From positions 17,360,041 through 17,424,040 of the forward strand of contig JAJEKV010000002.1 of the NCBI GenBank assembly GCA_021234155.1: 64,000 nucleotides of DNA, given 5' to 3'. The translations under genes were made by a program, and so were the position numbers. Below are positions 33,645 through 47,904 of this stretch, in pieces. This DNA comes from Isoetes taiwanensis (lineage: Eukaryota > Streptophyta > Lycopodiopsida > Isoetales > Isoetaceae). Position 1 is the first letter of the stretch. Every line of letters starts with the position of its first letter. Under the pieces are notes generated by a model that did no database searches, was not told the origin of the DNA, and saw only the letters and a program-made list of their open reading frames with translations.

Positions 33645-35561
33645 GTCTGATGCTCAACTTGAGCCTTGAAAGGCTATGGAGCACATGAACAACATTTACA
33701 ATTTTTGTAACAGGGAACGGTGAGAATCAACCGCCCTTATATATAACCCTAATTTTATAGGTGCTAAAGAAAGTAGTGAATAGAAACCTTCTGCACTAAT
33801 ATCATGTTTGTTCCTAATGTCTTTGTATGCTAGGCAGTTTAGGAAAGCATGGTCCTCATCTTCCACTTGCCCTGTATTGCAATATTTGCATTTGCGTTCC
33901 TCAATTGGAATCTTTGCCCAACGACCGACCCGGTTCTGTATCTTGCTATCAATTTCCTTTGAACCGGAGGCAGATTTGCCACCAGATATGATTGGCTCGT
34001 ATAAGTCTCCGTGTGGTTCACATTGGCCTGGTATAAGTGCATTCGTTTCCCTGGAACAACCCATAATCTTTGTATTGCCCTTTCTTCCAACATGAGTCTG
34101 AGTTCTCCCTTTTCTGTTGGGCATGTAGACAGATCCACTCCCCATTTGTTTGCCCATCCTGCCATATTCCTTGGCCAATTTGAATCGCATGTGATAGCCG
34201 ATCAGATCCTTGCTCCTTAACTCTGTGATAGAAGTTAATAGCATGATACAACCCTTCTACTTCCAGAGGGAGCAGACCCACTTCCGCGAGCATCATTGCA
34301 TAAGGGACTTGGGCTTTTATTCCAAGCTCGATCCTTAGAAAAAGCTTTAGTATAGATTCGACCTGTGTCCACAGCCGTGATGAAAGATCTGGTCCCCAAA
34401 CTGGTACACCATACAGAACTATGGATTGGACCAAAGTTTTAAATAGAATATTCTTCAACTGCCAGTTTGTGAGAGAAGCCTTATTACAGCGTGCCAGCAT
34501 ACTGAACAGGGATGCTTTTCCACCAGAAACTCGTCTTTGAAGACAATTCTTCCAGCTATAATTAGAGGCAATATCAATCCCGAGATATTTGTATGAGTCT
34601 CATTGTCTCCACGACCGTCCTTTGTATGTGAAAACCGGCCCTGTCTCTTGTCCCTAATATCATGACCTTGGACTTGGCAAGATTAACACTCATTTTCTTT
34701 GTGTCACAAAAACTCTCCAAGCTATCCAAATGATCTTTGAAGTGTGGCTTTTCTCGCTTGCAAGTAATACCACGTCATCTCGCATAAAGAAGTAGTCAGA
34801 TGAGGTAGGTGCCCATTTTTGTTCCTCGCTAGTGACTTAGTCCTCAACCAATCATCCAACTCGTCAATAAAAAAAATCTTGGAGATAAGGGACATCCTTG
34901 GCGAACTCCTATTGTGCTTACCGATCTTAGTATCTAGATCCCATGAAACTTTGATCAATACCTCTTCGTATAGTTGAGATATTGCTGCTCGGAGCTCCGG
35001 GGGGACTCCAATTTGGACAAGCCTGTCACTGAGTTCTTTCCGAGGGACAGTATCAAAGGCTTTCGAGAAATCTATGAAAGCCATGTACAAGGAATTATTT
35101 GGCAGTTTGGCTTTTTCTATTAGTGTCCTGAGTGTTAGCACATAATCTAGTGTACTGTGATTCAATCAATCTCGCTGGTAATCGCTTGTGGAGCGGACTG
35201 TGCTTGCTTGCTCTGCCCAAGAACTGAGCTTATTTTCCAAAAGACCTCCCAAAATTTTGGTGAAGACACTGCCTATCAAAATAGTCCTGTAATTTCCCAG
35301 ATTGCTTTTGTCTCCGCCCTTATGAATCGGGTGGACTCTGTTTATCCTCCAGCTTGCAGGAAATCCATGCACGAGGCTCTTGTTTAGAAGGTCTGTTAAA
35401 GTAGCCAACGTTTTTTCTCCCCCCCATTTGAGGAGTTCCACGTTTATAGCTAACATTGTTTTGCAATTATATTTTGATGTTCGCAAAGATGACACAGATG
35501 AAAGAAGAACTACATTTAGGTGACTTTTATGGATGATGGAGGAACACCTTTGGTAACTCAC
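33644..35561 (-). pseudogene. I-like LINE reverse transcriptase and C-terminus, decayed
   Basis: Reading from 35561: an RT start with RINRVHPIHKGGDKSNLGNYR, then HSTLDYVLTLRTLIEKA, FIDFSKAFDTVPR, a degraded region at the RQGCPLSP block and catalytic DDVVLLAS (the usual YA before DD is changed). Later SIVLYGVPVWG, IELGIKAQVPYAMMLAEVG and a C-terminal zinc knuckle CKYCNTGQVEDEDHAFLNC. The frames are separated by stops and shifts (35561-35166, 35165-34722, 34500-34018, 34244-33696). The endonuclease is missing. It is similar in layout to the LINE at 37.7/47.8 kb but clearly a different subfamily. Confidence 0.85.
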
Positions 35562-37736
<2,175 letters not shown>

Positions 37737-38858
37737 AGTTTTTTTAGCGTCCACGGAGACCGATTGGCCTATGGGACCCAAACAAAAAGAGAACAGCAAG
37801 CGTATTACTGACAGGATTAAAAAACCCCCGCCCCGAAGGGTTTTCGAGGGAAAAACCTTAGCAGTAATAAGTATGCTGGCACGCTGTACAATTGTATAGG
37901 ACAATTCAATACCGTCCCAGAGGACACAACTAAGTCCATGCATCTATAACCTCCTGGAGGTATGACCCAACAAACCCACTGACGCCGTATTCAATAACTC
38001 ATGCAACGGTTGGCCAGGCACTAGTAATCGAACATACTGCTCTCGGATATGGGCAAACGCTGGGCAGATCTGGAGGGCATGACATTCATCCTCAATGGCG
38101 CCTTGGTGGCAACACTGGCAAAGCCTTTGCTCTCGTGCTTCCCGAGCCCAACGTCCTGTCTCAATGCAGAGGCGATGTGCACCCGTGCGAATGGAAGCTA
38201 TAAGTCTGCGCTTCTTCATGGGCAACTGGGTGTACAAGTACTGGTGTGGGCCTCTCGTGAGCCTAGGATTGACTTGCTGCTAATAGTGTGCCAGCTTAAC
38301 GTGCATCAGAGCATCTGCATCCCAGAGCTTGCAAAGGAAAATAGCATCTAGGTACAACTTAAGTGCCTTGTGATCTTTCTTTGCCCTTACATGTACGCAT
38401 CTGTTTGCCTGTATACCCCAGCGTGAGAACCACTGAGCTTGCTTGTCCTTCCAGCAGGCTTTCAGGCGTTGGGGACCCATCACCATGGCCAAAGCAAGGT
38501 TGGGCAAACGTGTATCACCCATAGCGACCACCTTCTGGAAGTAAATGATATTGCGTTCCAATGCAGCCCGTTGACGGGGTAGAAAACCTATCTCTTGGAG
38601 TAGGATCTGGTATGGAACTGTGGACTTTACCCCAAGGGCTCGTGCCAAGAAGGCTTTTTGCACCTGCTCGAGGTCATTCCAGGTGTTGAGGGATATCACC
38701 AGACCCCACACTTCTGCCCCATACAAAAGGACCGGCTTGACCAAGGCCCGAAACAAGTGTGACTGGTGGCCCCCGGCATACAACTCTGTCTTGTGACTGT
38801 TGTTCTGTATGGCATATAGTGCTTTCCAACCGCCGTGACCCGATGGTAGCATCCCAAT
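37737..38858 (-). pseudogene. I-like LINE, C-terminal half and 3' end
   Basis: Reading from 38858: MIGMLPS, then a shift into LVKPVLLYGAEVWG, QKAFLARALGVKSTVPYQIL, a CCHC knuckle (about 38090-38150, CQCCHQGAIEDECHALQIC) and a 3' untranslated end with a stem-loop (about 37822-37855, CCCCGAA/TTCGAGGG). The 3' terminus is ctccgtggacgctaaaaa (37737-37755). The matching upstream half is at 47789-49430; a large TIR element (38859-47788) sits between them. Confidence 0.85.
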
Positions 38859-38889
38859 CACACTGACCCCAATTTTTGGTCCACAGTTG

Positions 38890-39620
38890 TTTTTTCCTTG
38901 TACGGAAGTGTTGTTTTATGCCAAAAACTACACCAAAATGGCCCCAAAAGTCCACGTGGCCCGTTTATCCGGATTTGCACAAAGAGACAGTGGTTTTTTG
39001 CAGAAATTTCCCACGGTGGTCTTTTGGCCGTTTTTGTCAACGTGTCCTTTTTTTTCACTATTATTTTTTTATCAGTTTTCTTCTACGTGTGGTTTTTTTG
39101 TCACTGTTGTTTTTGTAATAAGTCATGCGTTGTTTTTTTTAGAAGTGCACGCGTAGATTTACGTATTACTACTAATGAAGAAGTAAAAAAGACAGATCTT
39201 TTTCTTTTTTTCTATGCGTTTTGTTTTTTCCCTCTACTTGTAGTTTTTAAAAGTTGTCATTGTTTTCTTAGAGAAAGATGTGTAGTTTTTAAAGAAATTC
39301 ACATCTTTTATTTAAAAATAATTACTATTTTCAAATATTGTTTTCCTCAATATTATATGTAGCTATATAAAAGTAGACACGTTATTTCTTAAATTGTTTA
39401 TTTCCAAGTGTTGTTTTTGCAAGAAAATCAAAATAAAATATCCGTGGACTTTTTTTAAGTTTACAAAAACAACACGTTTGGTTTACACATAAACATATTT
39501 CTAAACAATCAAATCTTGGCACGTGGCACTCATTCTTTATATGTGGATATCTTTTTTAACTAATCAAACCTTGACACGTGGCAACCACATTCTTTAAAAA
39601 AAAACCGCTTCTACTTTTTT
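38890..39620 (+). repeat. T-rich degenerate array
   Basis: Runs such as gtgtggttttttt, gttgtttttg and gtgtagtttttaaag. These are reverse-strand counterparts of the aaaaactacacc / caaaaaaccacac units at 9.34-16.6 kb. Forward frames of up to 154 codons here are low-complexity Phe/Val strings and are not genes. Confidence 0.65.
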
Positions 39621-39889
39621 CTTTTTGCCTAGTGATAATTTCAATCTGCAAAATATACATCACACAACATTTGAAAATGAATACAATCTTTTAGGGAAGG
39701 CTTTAAGAATCAAACCCAAACATATTGCAATCTAAATTTTAGATTTACATTGAAACATTCAATGGGTAAAACTCATATCTGATTAATGATTAAAGGTTCA
39801 GAACAATTAAATCAAAAAATGACTTATTATAATTTGAAAACACTGTAGCCCGGGTATTGACTCGGTTACTGTAGCACAGTTTGACTGTG

Positions 39890-40516
39890 CCAATGGGGTT
39901 CGATCCAACCATCTTATATGTGGTATTCTCCCATGGAGTGGGACCTCCCAAAGATGCCAAAGACGATGGCACCACCAGCTGAACTTCAACAAATAAACAA
40001 AGTGCATTTCCAGCTTGTAATTTTCGAGCTGCCACCAGCACCAAGCTGGATCCAACACCTAAAAGCCCTGAATCACGTTGATTATGGTCAGAATCACAAT
40101 GTATATCAAAAAAGAAAGCATAGAAACAAGACAATTTTTTTCCTAACCTGCAAAAGCAAAATAAGGACGGCGATGATAACCCAGAATGGGAACAGTATCA
40201 GTGACAAAACCCCACAACGGTTTCACGTCCCAGGAATCGTTGTGATTCCATGATAAAACTGCATTGCAGAGGGCTGCTGCATTTGGACATCTTTCCAGTA
40301 ATACATAACGACCACTTTGTACAGAGAACCTTTTACGCCGCGACTAAAACCATATACTATAATAACAGCGGCGACAAAGCTCCAGCCCAGCTGCTTGCCC
40401 AGCATTTGGAGCCAAGTAAAGGGGCTCCAGATTTTCTGGTATACATACCTCCAGTTTCGGTGCTTTCGTGCATTGGGGATGAGCTGCTCCTCCTCCCCAT
40501 CTACTGTATCCTTCAT
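39890..40516 (-). pseudogene. folate-biopterin transporter gene fragment
   Basis: FBT-family proteins (major facilitator type) carry folates or pterins across membranes. From the ATG at 40516: MKDTVDGEEEQLIPNARKHR, then SPFTWLQMLGKQLGWSF, a membrane helix [12 protein letters not shown], and [20 protein letters not shown]. One missing base near 40232 shifts the frame; the next frame reads [20 protein letters not shown] and RRPYFAFAG up to a donor at 40147 (GTTAGG). A 70-bp intron ends at 40078, and exon 2 starts GLLGVGSSLVLVAARKL before decaying near 39980. The remaining exons are absent. It lies inside the TIR element, consistent with gene capture. Confidence 0.75.
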
Positions 40517-40714
40517 AGCTGTGCCGACTTGGTCGCATTGTTCCCTGATGTATGATCAACAATCTGCCTCCCCTCAATACACCGGCAACCATAGCCATTT
40601 CTCCGATTTCTTTATGTTGCTAATTTCCACACATGCTATTACACAATGGCCAAAGGAAAAGCAGAGGTGGATTGAGAAAGCAGACAAGAGAGAAACATGG
40701 CAAACACAGAGGTC

Positions 40715-40855
40715 GTAGCAGATTCGGCCAAGAAACAAGAAAGATTCGGCCAAGAAGCAGAAGCAGAAGCAGATTGGGCCAAGAAACAGAAGCAGAAGCA
40801 GATTCGGCCAACAAGTAGAAGCAGATTCGGCCAAGAAACCAGGCCTAGAACAGGC
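40715..40855 (+). repeat. short minisatellite
   Basis: About six units of agattcggccaagaaacaga type, 24-36 bp, with inserted gcagaa repeats. Located upstream of the transporter pseudogene start, so it may have lain in its 5' leader. Confidence 0.8.
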
Positions 40856-41174
40856 TGCGAGCTCCTAGAACAGGCCGCGAACTCACCACAGGATGCTGCC
40901 AGATTCGCGGCTGAACTTTGCCATCGCCATAGCTGGAAGGAGCAGGAAACAGAATCGCCATAGTTGCTGCAGCACAAAAGCGGGAAAGAAGGGAAAGAAA
41001 CACAAAATGGGCCCAACCAATAGGATGATACGACCTGGATCAAAATCCAGGCCGTTCATCTCGACCCATCTCGGCCGTTGAATTGTTTCACATTTTTTAA
41101 TTTCCCTTAATTTGCATGGTTTATGTGCTAAACAATTTGCATGGTTCCTAAATAAATGTACTATATAATTTAGG

Positions 41175-41325
41175 AAGGCCATTGCAGGGGATAATGCTGT
41201 TGCAGTGCTTCTAGCTGAGGCAAAGGGCCGCGAGCCCTCTGTGGTGGCACCGCTGAAGCATCTTGCCATGCAATGGCCTGAAGCAAACATAAAAAGGGAT
41301 AGGTGTAATAACTTCAGTTGAGCAC
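41175..41325 (+). pseudogene. exon-like fragment, family unknown
   Basis: An open stretch reads AIAGDNAVAVLLAEAKGREP and SVVAPLKHLAMQWPEA, then a stop. Codon-like base composition in an otherwise AT-rich setting and an AG just upstream suggest a captured exon. I cannot name the protein. Confidence 0.35.
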
Positions 41326-42719
41326 TATGTTTTTGGCGGAATCGCCTCCTCTGGAACATATGCTCACATTTGGCTCACTATTATTCCACAAAAGTTTGTA
41401 AATACTAGGCAAAATGATCTATGTAACCTGCCAATTTTCTAGCACTTGATTTGTCAAAATTCTTAGGATACATCACTCCACCAGGGTTGACTATTTTATA
41501 GTCAAATATGGGATCTTAGATAGTAAGTACCCCCACAGTCCTCTGAGTTGGCATGGAATATGATGATGTGGCACTTCAAGTGGTGACATGCCATGCCAAG
41601 AGTAGGCAAGACCAACTTTGACTAGGCAAAAAATGAAGCGATGGGCAACTTTTGCTTTGCATGGGTGATGGGCAATTTTTGGCGGACATGGCAAGATATG
41701 AGTGACATGGATTTGATGACTAGGCATTCTTGTAAGAAATATGATGACTTTTTAGGATGTTTGTATAGGAATTTGGCAAGGAATATGTTTCGAAAGAGTT
41801 AAAAATAACTAGTAAAATCTTATTTTTGAAGTTGCCATGTCATTGCCACATCATTCCAGGGCCAAACTTTCATTGCGCAATATAGCAGAACCAACTTTCA
41901 TTTATTAACAATTATCATGTCTCAACCTACACTACCATGTCTGCCCTTTTGAGCAACAAAATCTCATGTTTGTTCAATCTCAGATGGCTTGAAGATATCG
42001 TTAAGGCACATTGATCAACAAGCCATAATTAAAAAATGGCAGTTTGAGCTAGAGAGTTGAATATATGAACAAAAGTTGGTTGAAAACCTAAGTACGTTTG
42101 AAAAAAGCTTGATTGAAGATTGAAAGACCATGCGCCCTTCTCCATGCAAAGTGATGTCAATTTATAAAAAGCCCCACATGTCAACCCCGGCCATGGTGGA
42201 CATGGTCAGAACCTCCAATTTACTTAAGCTAATCACTCTTTTTTGAAAAACAAAAGCTGGAACCAAAAGGGTTTACTTTGTGATATTTACCATATGATTG
42301 GCATTACAGATTGTTAAACAATACATTTGTTTGGCGATGGATGCATATTGAGCGATCTTTGTGAAGTGTTGTTTTCTTTGAAATCTAGGTCTAGTGTGAT
42401 CTCATATTGTGCTACTTATGTGATAACATTGGAAAGATAGATTTGGTGACTTGATTGGTCACAAATGGCTAAGCATGAATCCGTACCAGTATTAATGCAT
42501 GATAAGATTTTAATGTCACATTGTGGGCTGTTGGAGCATAGTGTCATGCACATTAAGTTAATAAGTGATGTTACATTTTGTAAGCTAATAAAGATCAAGG
42601 GACGTCTATGAATGAATGGTGAATCTATTTTAAATAATAATGTAGTGCTGGATCTAGGATGACTAAATGAATAAGCATATCTTTTCTCAAAAAATAAAAA
42701 TGGGAGTAGGAGTACTTGA
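41326..42719. other. non-coding interior of the TIR element
   Basis: AT-rich with catgcca/tgacatg words resembling 8.9-9.3 kb (for example aaagagttaaaaat). No genes recognised. Confidence 0.4.
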
Positions 42720-45700
42720 TGTGGCCTGGATTTAAAACCCAGGGTAGATATTTGGGGACATGTACTTACTAGTAAACGAGGCGTTTTAAAGTTGTGAACT
42801 TTATCTGACCGTAGTCGTAGTAAGAATATAATCGAAGAAGAAATGCAAACGCCCCACAGGGCAGTATTCTGCAGGACTTTTGGGGCGAGCTACTTTCGGG
42901 GGGTTAGCATCAACACTCTCCCTCTACGTGATCATATGGTGAAAGGGCCTAGTCGAATCTAACTAGGATATGACCTTCGAAACGTAAACCATGTGTGTTG
43001 TTAGGTTCTTGAACGGTTTACGTTATGGAGCTCATTTTCCCTATCCGACCATTTAATCTGCCGTCGTTCAAGTAACCTGCTTCGAGCAGGTTCAAAAAAA
43101 TTCAAGATCTGTTCGGGAGAACTTATCAAACTGTGAAGCGTCATGTGGTCGACTGTGTAGAACCCCAAGTGTTTTGTCGGTCAGGCAATATAAAGGCTCC
43201 GGAATGGAGATTCGACTTCGCCATATCATCCGGAATATCAAAATTACCCTAAGAACCAAGTTATACGGTCATTTTTTGCAACGAAAGAAACACGAACCCC
43301 TCTACATGACAGTATTCCGCAGCCACCTCTTAGGCCAATTGACTACGAACCTGTTGGAAATGAGCCACTTTGGCACTTCTTGGAGAAGGGGTGGTCTTCT
43401 GCTCACGAAACTTGGTCTCCAGGGTAATATCGACGTTTTGAGTCCGTTTGCAGTGTCAGTTCACAGGTCTGGAGTGGGAGAGGTGCTCGTCCGTGGCCAG
43501 GGGCCTTTGGGAGAGGACCTTTGGGGCGAACTACTTTTGGAAGGTTTTAAGGGTGCTTCTTCTGGTGTCAACACCCTCCCTCTACCTGATGACATAACGC
43601 AAGATCCTGGTCGAATCTGACTAGGATATGGCCTTCGAAACGTAAACCCTGTGTGTTGCTAGGTTATTGAAGGGTTTACGTTATGGAGGTCGAGTTTTAG
43701 TCAGTTCCACTTGCGACATGGTCGAGAAGCTGCAGTTGAAAACTCGAAGCAATAGGAACTGACGGAATGGGGTTTGGATTTATCCTGCTCCCAATGTGGC
43801 AATTAGAAATCAAGAGCGCCTTTTGCAGTAGCAAAATTGTTTGGGATCATTCGGGATGGCTAATAGATCCAAACTCTGTTATTTTAGTTGACATGGCTCC
43901 GTATGCATGTTTAGAAAAGGTACACCTAGTTATCTAAGAAAACGACCACGTTTTGGCCTCTGAAACGTAAACCCTGTGTGTTGCTAGGTTATTGTAGGGT
44001 TTATGTTTCGGACGAACTTCTTCTGGAACGTTTTAGGGCTCCGTCTTCTGGCATCAACGCCCTCCCACTACCTCATGACATTGTGCAAGATCCTGGTCCA
44101 ATCTGATCAGGGTATGACCTCCAAAACGTAAACCCTGTGCGTTGCTAGGTTATTGTAGGGTTTACGTTATGGAGGTCGAGTTTTATTCAGTTGCACTTGA
44201 GACATAGTCGAGAAGCTGCAGTTGAAAACAAGAAGCAATAGAAACTGACTGACGAAATGGGGTTTGGATTTACCGAGGCAAACTTTCCTACCAGTGCTCC
44301 TCCGGGAGGGCAAATGCCAATGCCTCCCTTCCCGGAACCCGGTTTCCATATCCGACCGTTGAATTCTCCATTCAAGTAACTTGCTTCGAGCAGGCTCAAA
44401 AAAATTCAAGATCTGTCCGAGAGAACATATCAAACCGCAAAGTGTCCTGCAGTCGACCATGTAGAAACCCAAGTGTTTTGTCGTTCGGGCAGTACAAAGG
44501 CCCCGGAATGGAGATTTGACTTCGCCATGTCGTCCGAAGCAGCAAAATTACCCTAGAGACCAAGTTACACGGTCATTGTTTGCAGCAAAAGAAACACGAA
44601 CCCTCTACATGGCAGTATTCTGCACCCTCCGCTAAGGCCAATACACTACGAACGTGTTGGACATGAGCTACTTTGGCGCTTCCGGGAGCAGGGGTGGTCT
44701 TCTGCCCACAAAACTAGGTCTCCAAGGTAATGTCGATGTTTCGAGTCCATTGGCAGAGTCAGATCACAGTTCCGGGGTAGGAGAGTTGCCCGTCCGTGGC
44801 CAAGGACCTTCCAGAGAGGACCTTTGGGACGAACTTCTTTTGGAAGGTTTTATGGCTCCGTCTTCTGGCATCAACGCCCTCCCACTACCAAATGACATTG
44901 TGCAAGATCCAGGTCCAATCTGACCAGGGTATGGCCTCCAAAACGTAAACCCTGTGGGTTGCTAGGTTATTGTGGGGTTTACGTTATGGAGGTCGAGTTT
45001 TATTCAGTTGCACTTGAGACATGGTCGAGAAGCTGCAGTTGAAAACAAGAAGCAATAGAAACTGACGAAATGGGGTTTGGATTTACCGAGGCAGGCTTTC
45101 CTATCAGTGCTTCTCCGGGAGGGCAAATGCCAATGCCTCCCTTCCCGGAACCCGGTTTCCATATCCGACCGTTGAATTCTCCATTCAAGTAACTTGCTTC
45201 GAGCAGGCTCAAAAAAATTCAAGATCTGTCCGGGAGAACATATCAAACCGCAAGACCTGTCCGGGAGAACATATCAAACCGCAAAGTGTCCTGCAGTCGA
45301 CCGTGTAGAAACCCAAGTGTTTTGTCGTTCGGGCAGTACAAAGGCCCCGGAATGGAGATTTGACTTCGCCATGTCGTCCGAAACAGCGAAATTACCCTAG
45401 GGACTAAGTTACACGGTCATTTTTTGCAGCAAAAGAAACACGAACCCTCTACATGGCAGTATTCTGCACCCTCCGCTAAGGCCAATTCACTACGAACGTG
45501 TTGGACATGAGCTACTTTGGCGCTTAGGGAGGCGGGGTGGTCTTACGCCCACAAAACTTGGTCTCCGTGGTAATGTTGATGTTTGAGTCCGTTGGTAGTC
45601 GAGATCACGAGTTAGGGGTGGGAGAGTTGCCCGTCCGTGGCCAGGGACCCTCCAGAGAGGACCTTTGGGACGAACTTCTTCTGGAAGGTTTTAGGGCTCC

Positions 45701-47145
45701 GTCTTCTGGCGTCAACGCCCTCCCACTACCTCATGACATTGTGCAAGATCCTGGTCTCCTAATCGGCCAGGTATGGCCTCAAAAACGTAAAACCCCGTGG
45801 CGTTGCTAGGTTATTGTAGGGTTTACGTTATGGAGGTCGAAGTTTTATTCGGGTTGCACTTGAGACATGGTCGAGAAGCTGCAGTTGAAAACAAGAAGCA
45901 ATAGAAATAGACGAAATGAGGTTTGGATTTATCCTCCTCCCAGTGTCGCAATTAGAAGTCAAGAACACATTTTGTAGTAGTAGTCTTTTTTGGAATGATT
46001 CGGGATCGCCAATAGATCCAAAGTCTGTTATTTCAATTGCCATGGCTCCGCATGCATGTTCGAAAAAGGTACACCGGTCCCAAGTGCAATCGACCATGTT
46101 TTGGCCTCCATAACGTAAACCCTACAATAACCTAGCAACGCACAGGGTTTACGTTTTGGAGGCCATACCCTGGTCAGATTGGACCAGGATCTTGCACAAT
46201 GTCATGAGGTAGTGGGAGGGCGTTGATGCCGGAAGACGTGAGCCCTAAAACCTTCCGAAGAAGTTCGTCACAAAGGTCCTCTCCGGAGGGTCCTCGACCA
46301 CCGGACGGGCAACTCTCCCACCCCGGAACTGTGATCCGACCGCCAACGGACTCGAAACATCGACATTACCCTGGAGACCAAGTTTCGTGGGCAGAAGACC
46401 ATCCCTGCTCCCGGAAGCGCCAAAGTAGCTCATGTCCAACACGTTCGTAGTGTATTGGCCTTAGCGGAGGGTAATAACGCCATGTAGAGGGTTCGTGGTT
46501 TCTTTTGTGCAAAAAATGACCGTGGTAACTTGGTCCCTAGGGTAATTTTGCTGTTTCGGACGACATGGCAAAGTCAAATCTCCATTCCGGGGCCTTTGTA
46601 CTGCCCGAACGACAAAACACTTGGGTTTCTACACAGTCGACTGCAGGACACTTTGCGGTTTGATATGTTCTCCCGGACAGATCTTGAATTTTTTTGAGCC
46701 TGCTCGAAGCAAGTTACTTGAATGGAGAATTCAACGGTCGGATATGGAAACTGGGTTTCGGGAAAGGAGGCATTGGCATTTGCCCTCCCGGAGGAGCACT
46801 GGTAGGAAAGCCTGCCTCGGTAACGTCAGTTTCTATTGCTTCTTGTTTTCAACTGCAGCTTCTCGACCATGTCTCAAGTGCAACTGAATAAAACTCGACC
46901 TCCATAACGTAAACCCCACAATAACCTAGCAACCCACAGGGTTTACGTTTTGGAGGTCAAAACGTGGTCGACTTCTTTGATAACTAGGTGGACCATTTCT
47001 AAACATGCATGGGGAGCCATGAGAACTGAAATAACAGAGTTTTGATCTAGTCGCCAATCCGAGTGACCCCAAACAATTTTGCTACTGTATAAGGCGCTCT
47101 ACACTTTTAATTGCAAAACTAGGAGGAGAATAAATCAAAACCACT
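42720..47145. repeat. array of composite repeats separated by hairpins
   Basis: Modules: P, a hairpin of about 55-60 bp with arms ccA/TAACGTAAACCCT and AGGGTTTACGTTatgg around a loop with TTGCTAGGTTATT; B, a leader of about 95 bp; C, a long module of about 640 bp; D, a short module of about 180 bp. Order on the plus strand: partial C, P (42979), C, P (43636), B, D, P (43966), partial C, P (44122), B, C, P (44939), B, C, P (45782), B, D; then inverted P (46105), C, B, P (46905), D. Strand polarity flips near 46080. C ends in a CCTGGTC/GACCAGG hairpin just before P. Open frames recur in C but shift between copies. Confidence 0.9.
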
Positions 47146-47189
47146 TGTCTTACAAAACTAGGAGGAGAATAAATCAAACTAGGAGGAGT

Positions 47190-47640
47190 AACTTGTCTTA
47201 CATGGAATACTAGTATAAGGACATGTGATCGTGCACGTGCATCACATGTAGCAAATCAAGTACTCTGTCCTACCACTATAAAGACCCGTGATATGGAAGG
47301 ATAGGACATGTAGAGAATCAAGTGGAAGCATACGACATGTAGAGAATCAAGTATTCTTTCCTACTTCTATAAAGACATGTGACAATAGAAGTATTACACA
47401 TGTCGTAATCCATGTATTCTTTCCTACAATGCCTTAGCAAATAAAGTACTCTGTCCTACTACTATAAAGACATGTGACATGGAAGCATACGACATGTAGA
47501 GAATCAAATATTCTTTCCTACTTCTATAAAGACATGTGACAATAGAATTATTAGACATGTAGAAATTCAAGTATTCTTTCCTACAGTGGATTGTATTATA
47601 AAATGACATGTCACAATAGAAGAAACTACAAAACAACAGT
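47190..47640. repeat. tandem array near the right end of the TIR element
   Basis: About six degenerate units of 60-70 bp with ctataaagacatgtgac, gacatgtagagaatcaagta and ttctttcctac. Confidence 0.8.
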
Positions 47641-47788
47641 GGATGTTTTAGTCCACTGAAAAAAGAACACCATTATCGAACAAAACCATACCTCCACAAA
47701 TCCACATGTAGGATTCTTTGAAAACAGGACATGTAGACCTACCAAAACTGATGTTTTCAACAGTGGACCAAAAACCGGGGTGAGTGTG

Positions 47789-47904
47789 AATGGGTGGTAG
47801 TAGAGAACTCGATCCCCAAGTACTTGTAGGTCGATGGTAGCATCCCAATGGGTGGTAGTAGAAACTCGATCCCCAAGTACTTGTAGGACGGAGCCACCTC
47901 TACA
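47789..47904 (-). repeat. 58-bp tandem duplication in the LINE
   Basis: Copies at 47789-47846 and from 47847. The unit begins aatgggtggtagtag and ends atggtagcatccc. The same last bases lie left of the TIR element at 38840-38855, so the duplication predates that insertion. It causes a frameshift, seen as YKYLGIEF appearing twice. Confidence 0.85.

Larger units (their letters stand above)
38859..47788. mobile_element. 8.9-kb TIR transposon inserted in a LINE
   Basis: The left end CACACTGACCCC (38859) and the reverse complement of the right end, CACACTCACCCC (from 47788), are inverted repeats matching at 27 of 31 positions, through GGTCCAC.GTTG. The target AAT is duplicated (38856-38858 and 47789-47791). 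The two halves of one I-like LINE lie on either side and join in order. Inside: a T-rich array, a folate-biopterin transporter pseudogene, another exon fragment and the hairpin-separated repeat array. No transposase is visible. CAC ends and a 3-bp duplication recall the CACTA superfamily, but the terminus is not canonical. Confidence 0.75.

Noticed and set aside
38876-39362. Three overlapping Phe-rich forward frames
   Set aside because: Low-complexity T-rich array; overlapping frames give the same composition and none resembles a protein family.
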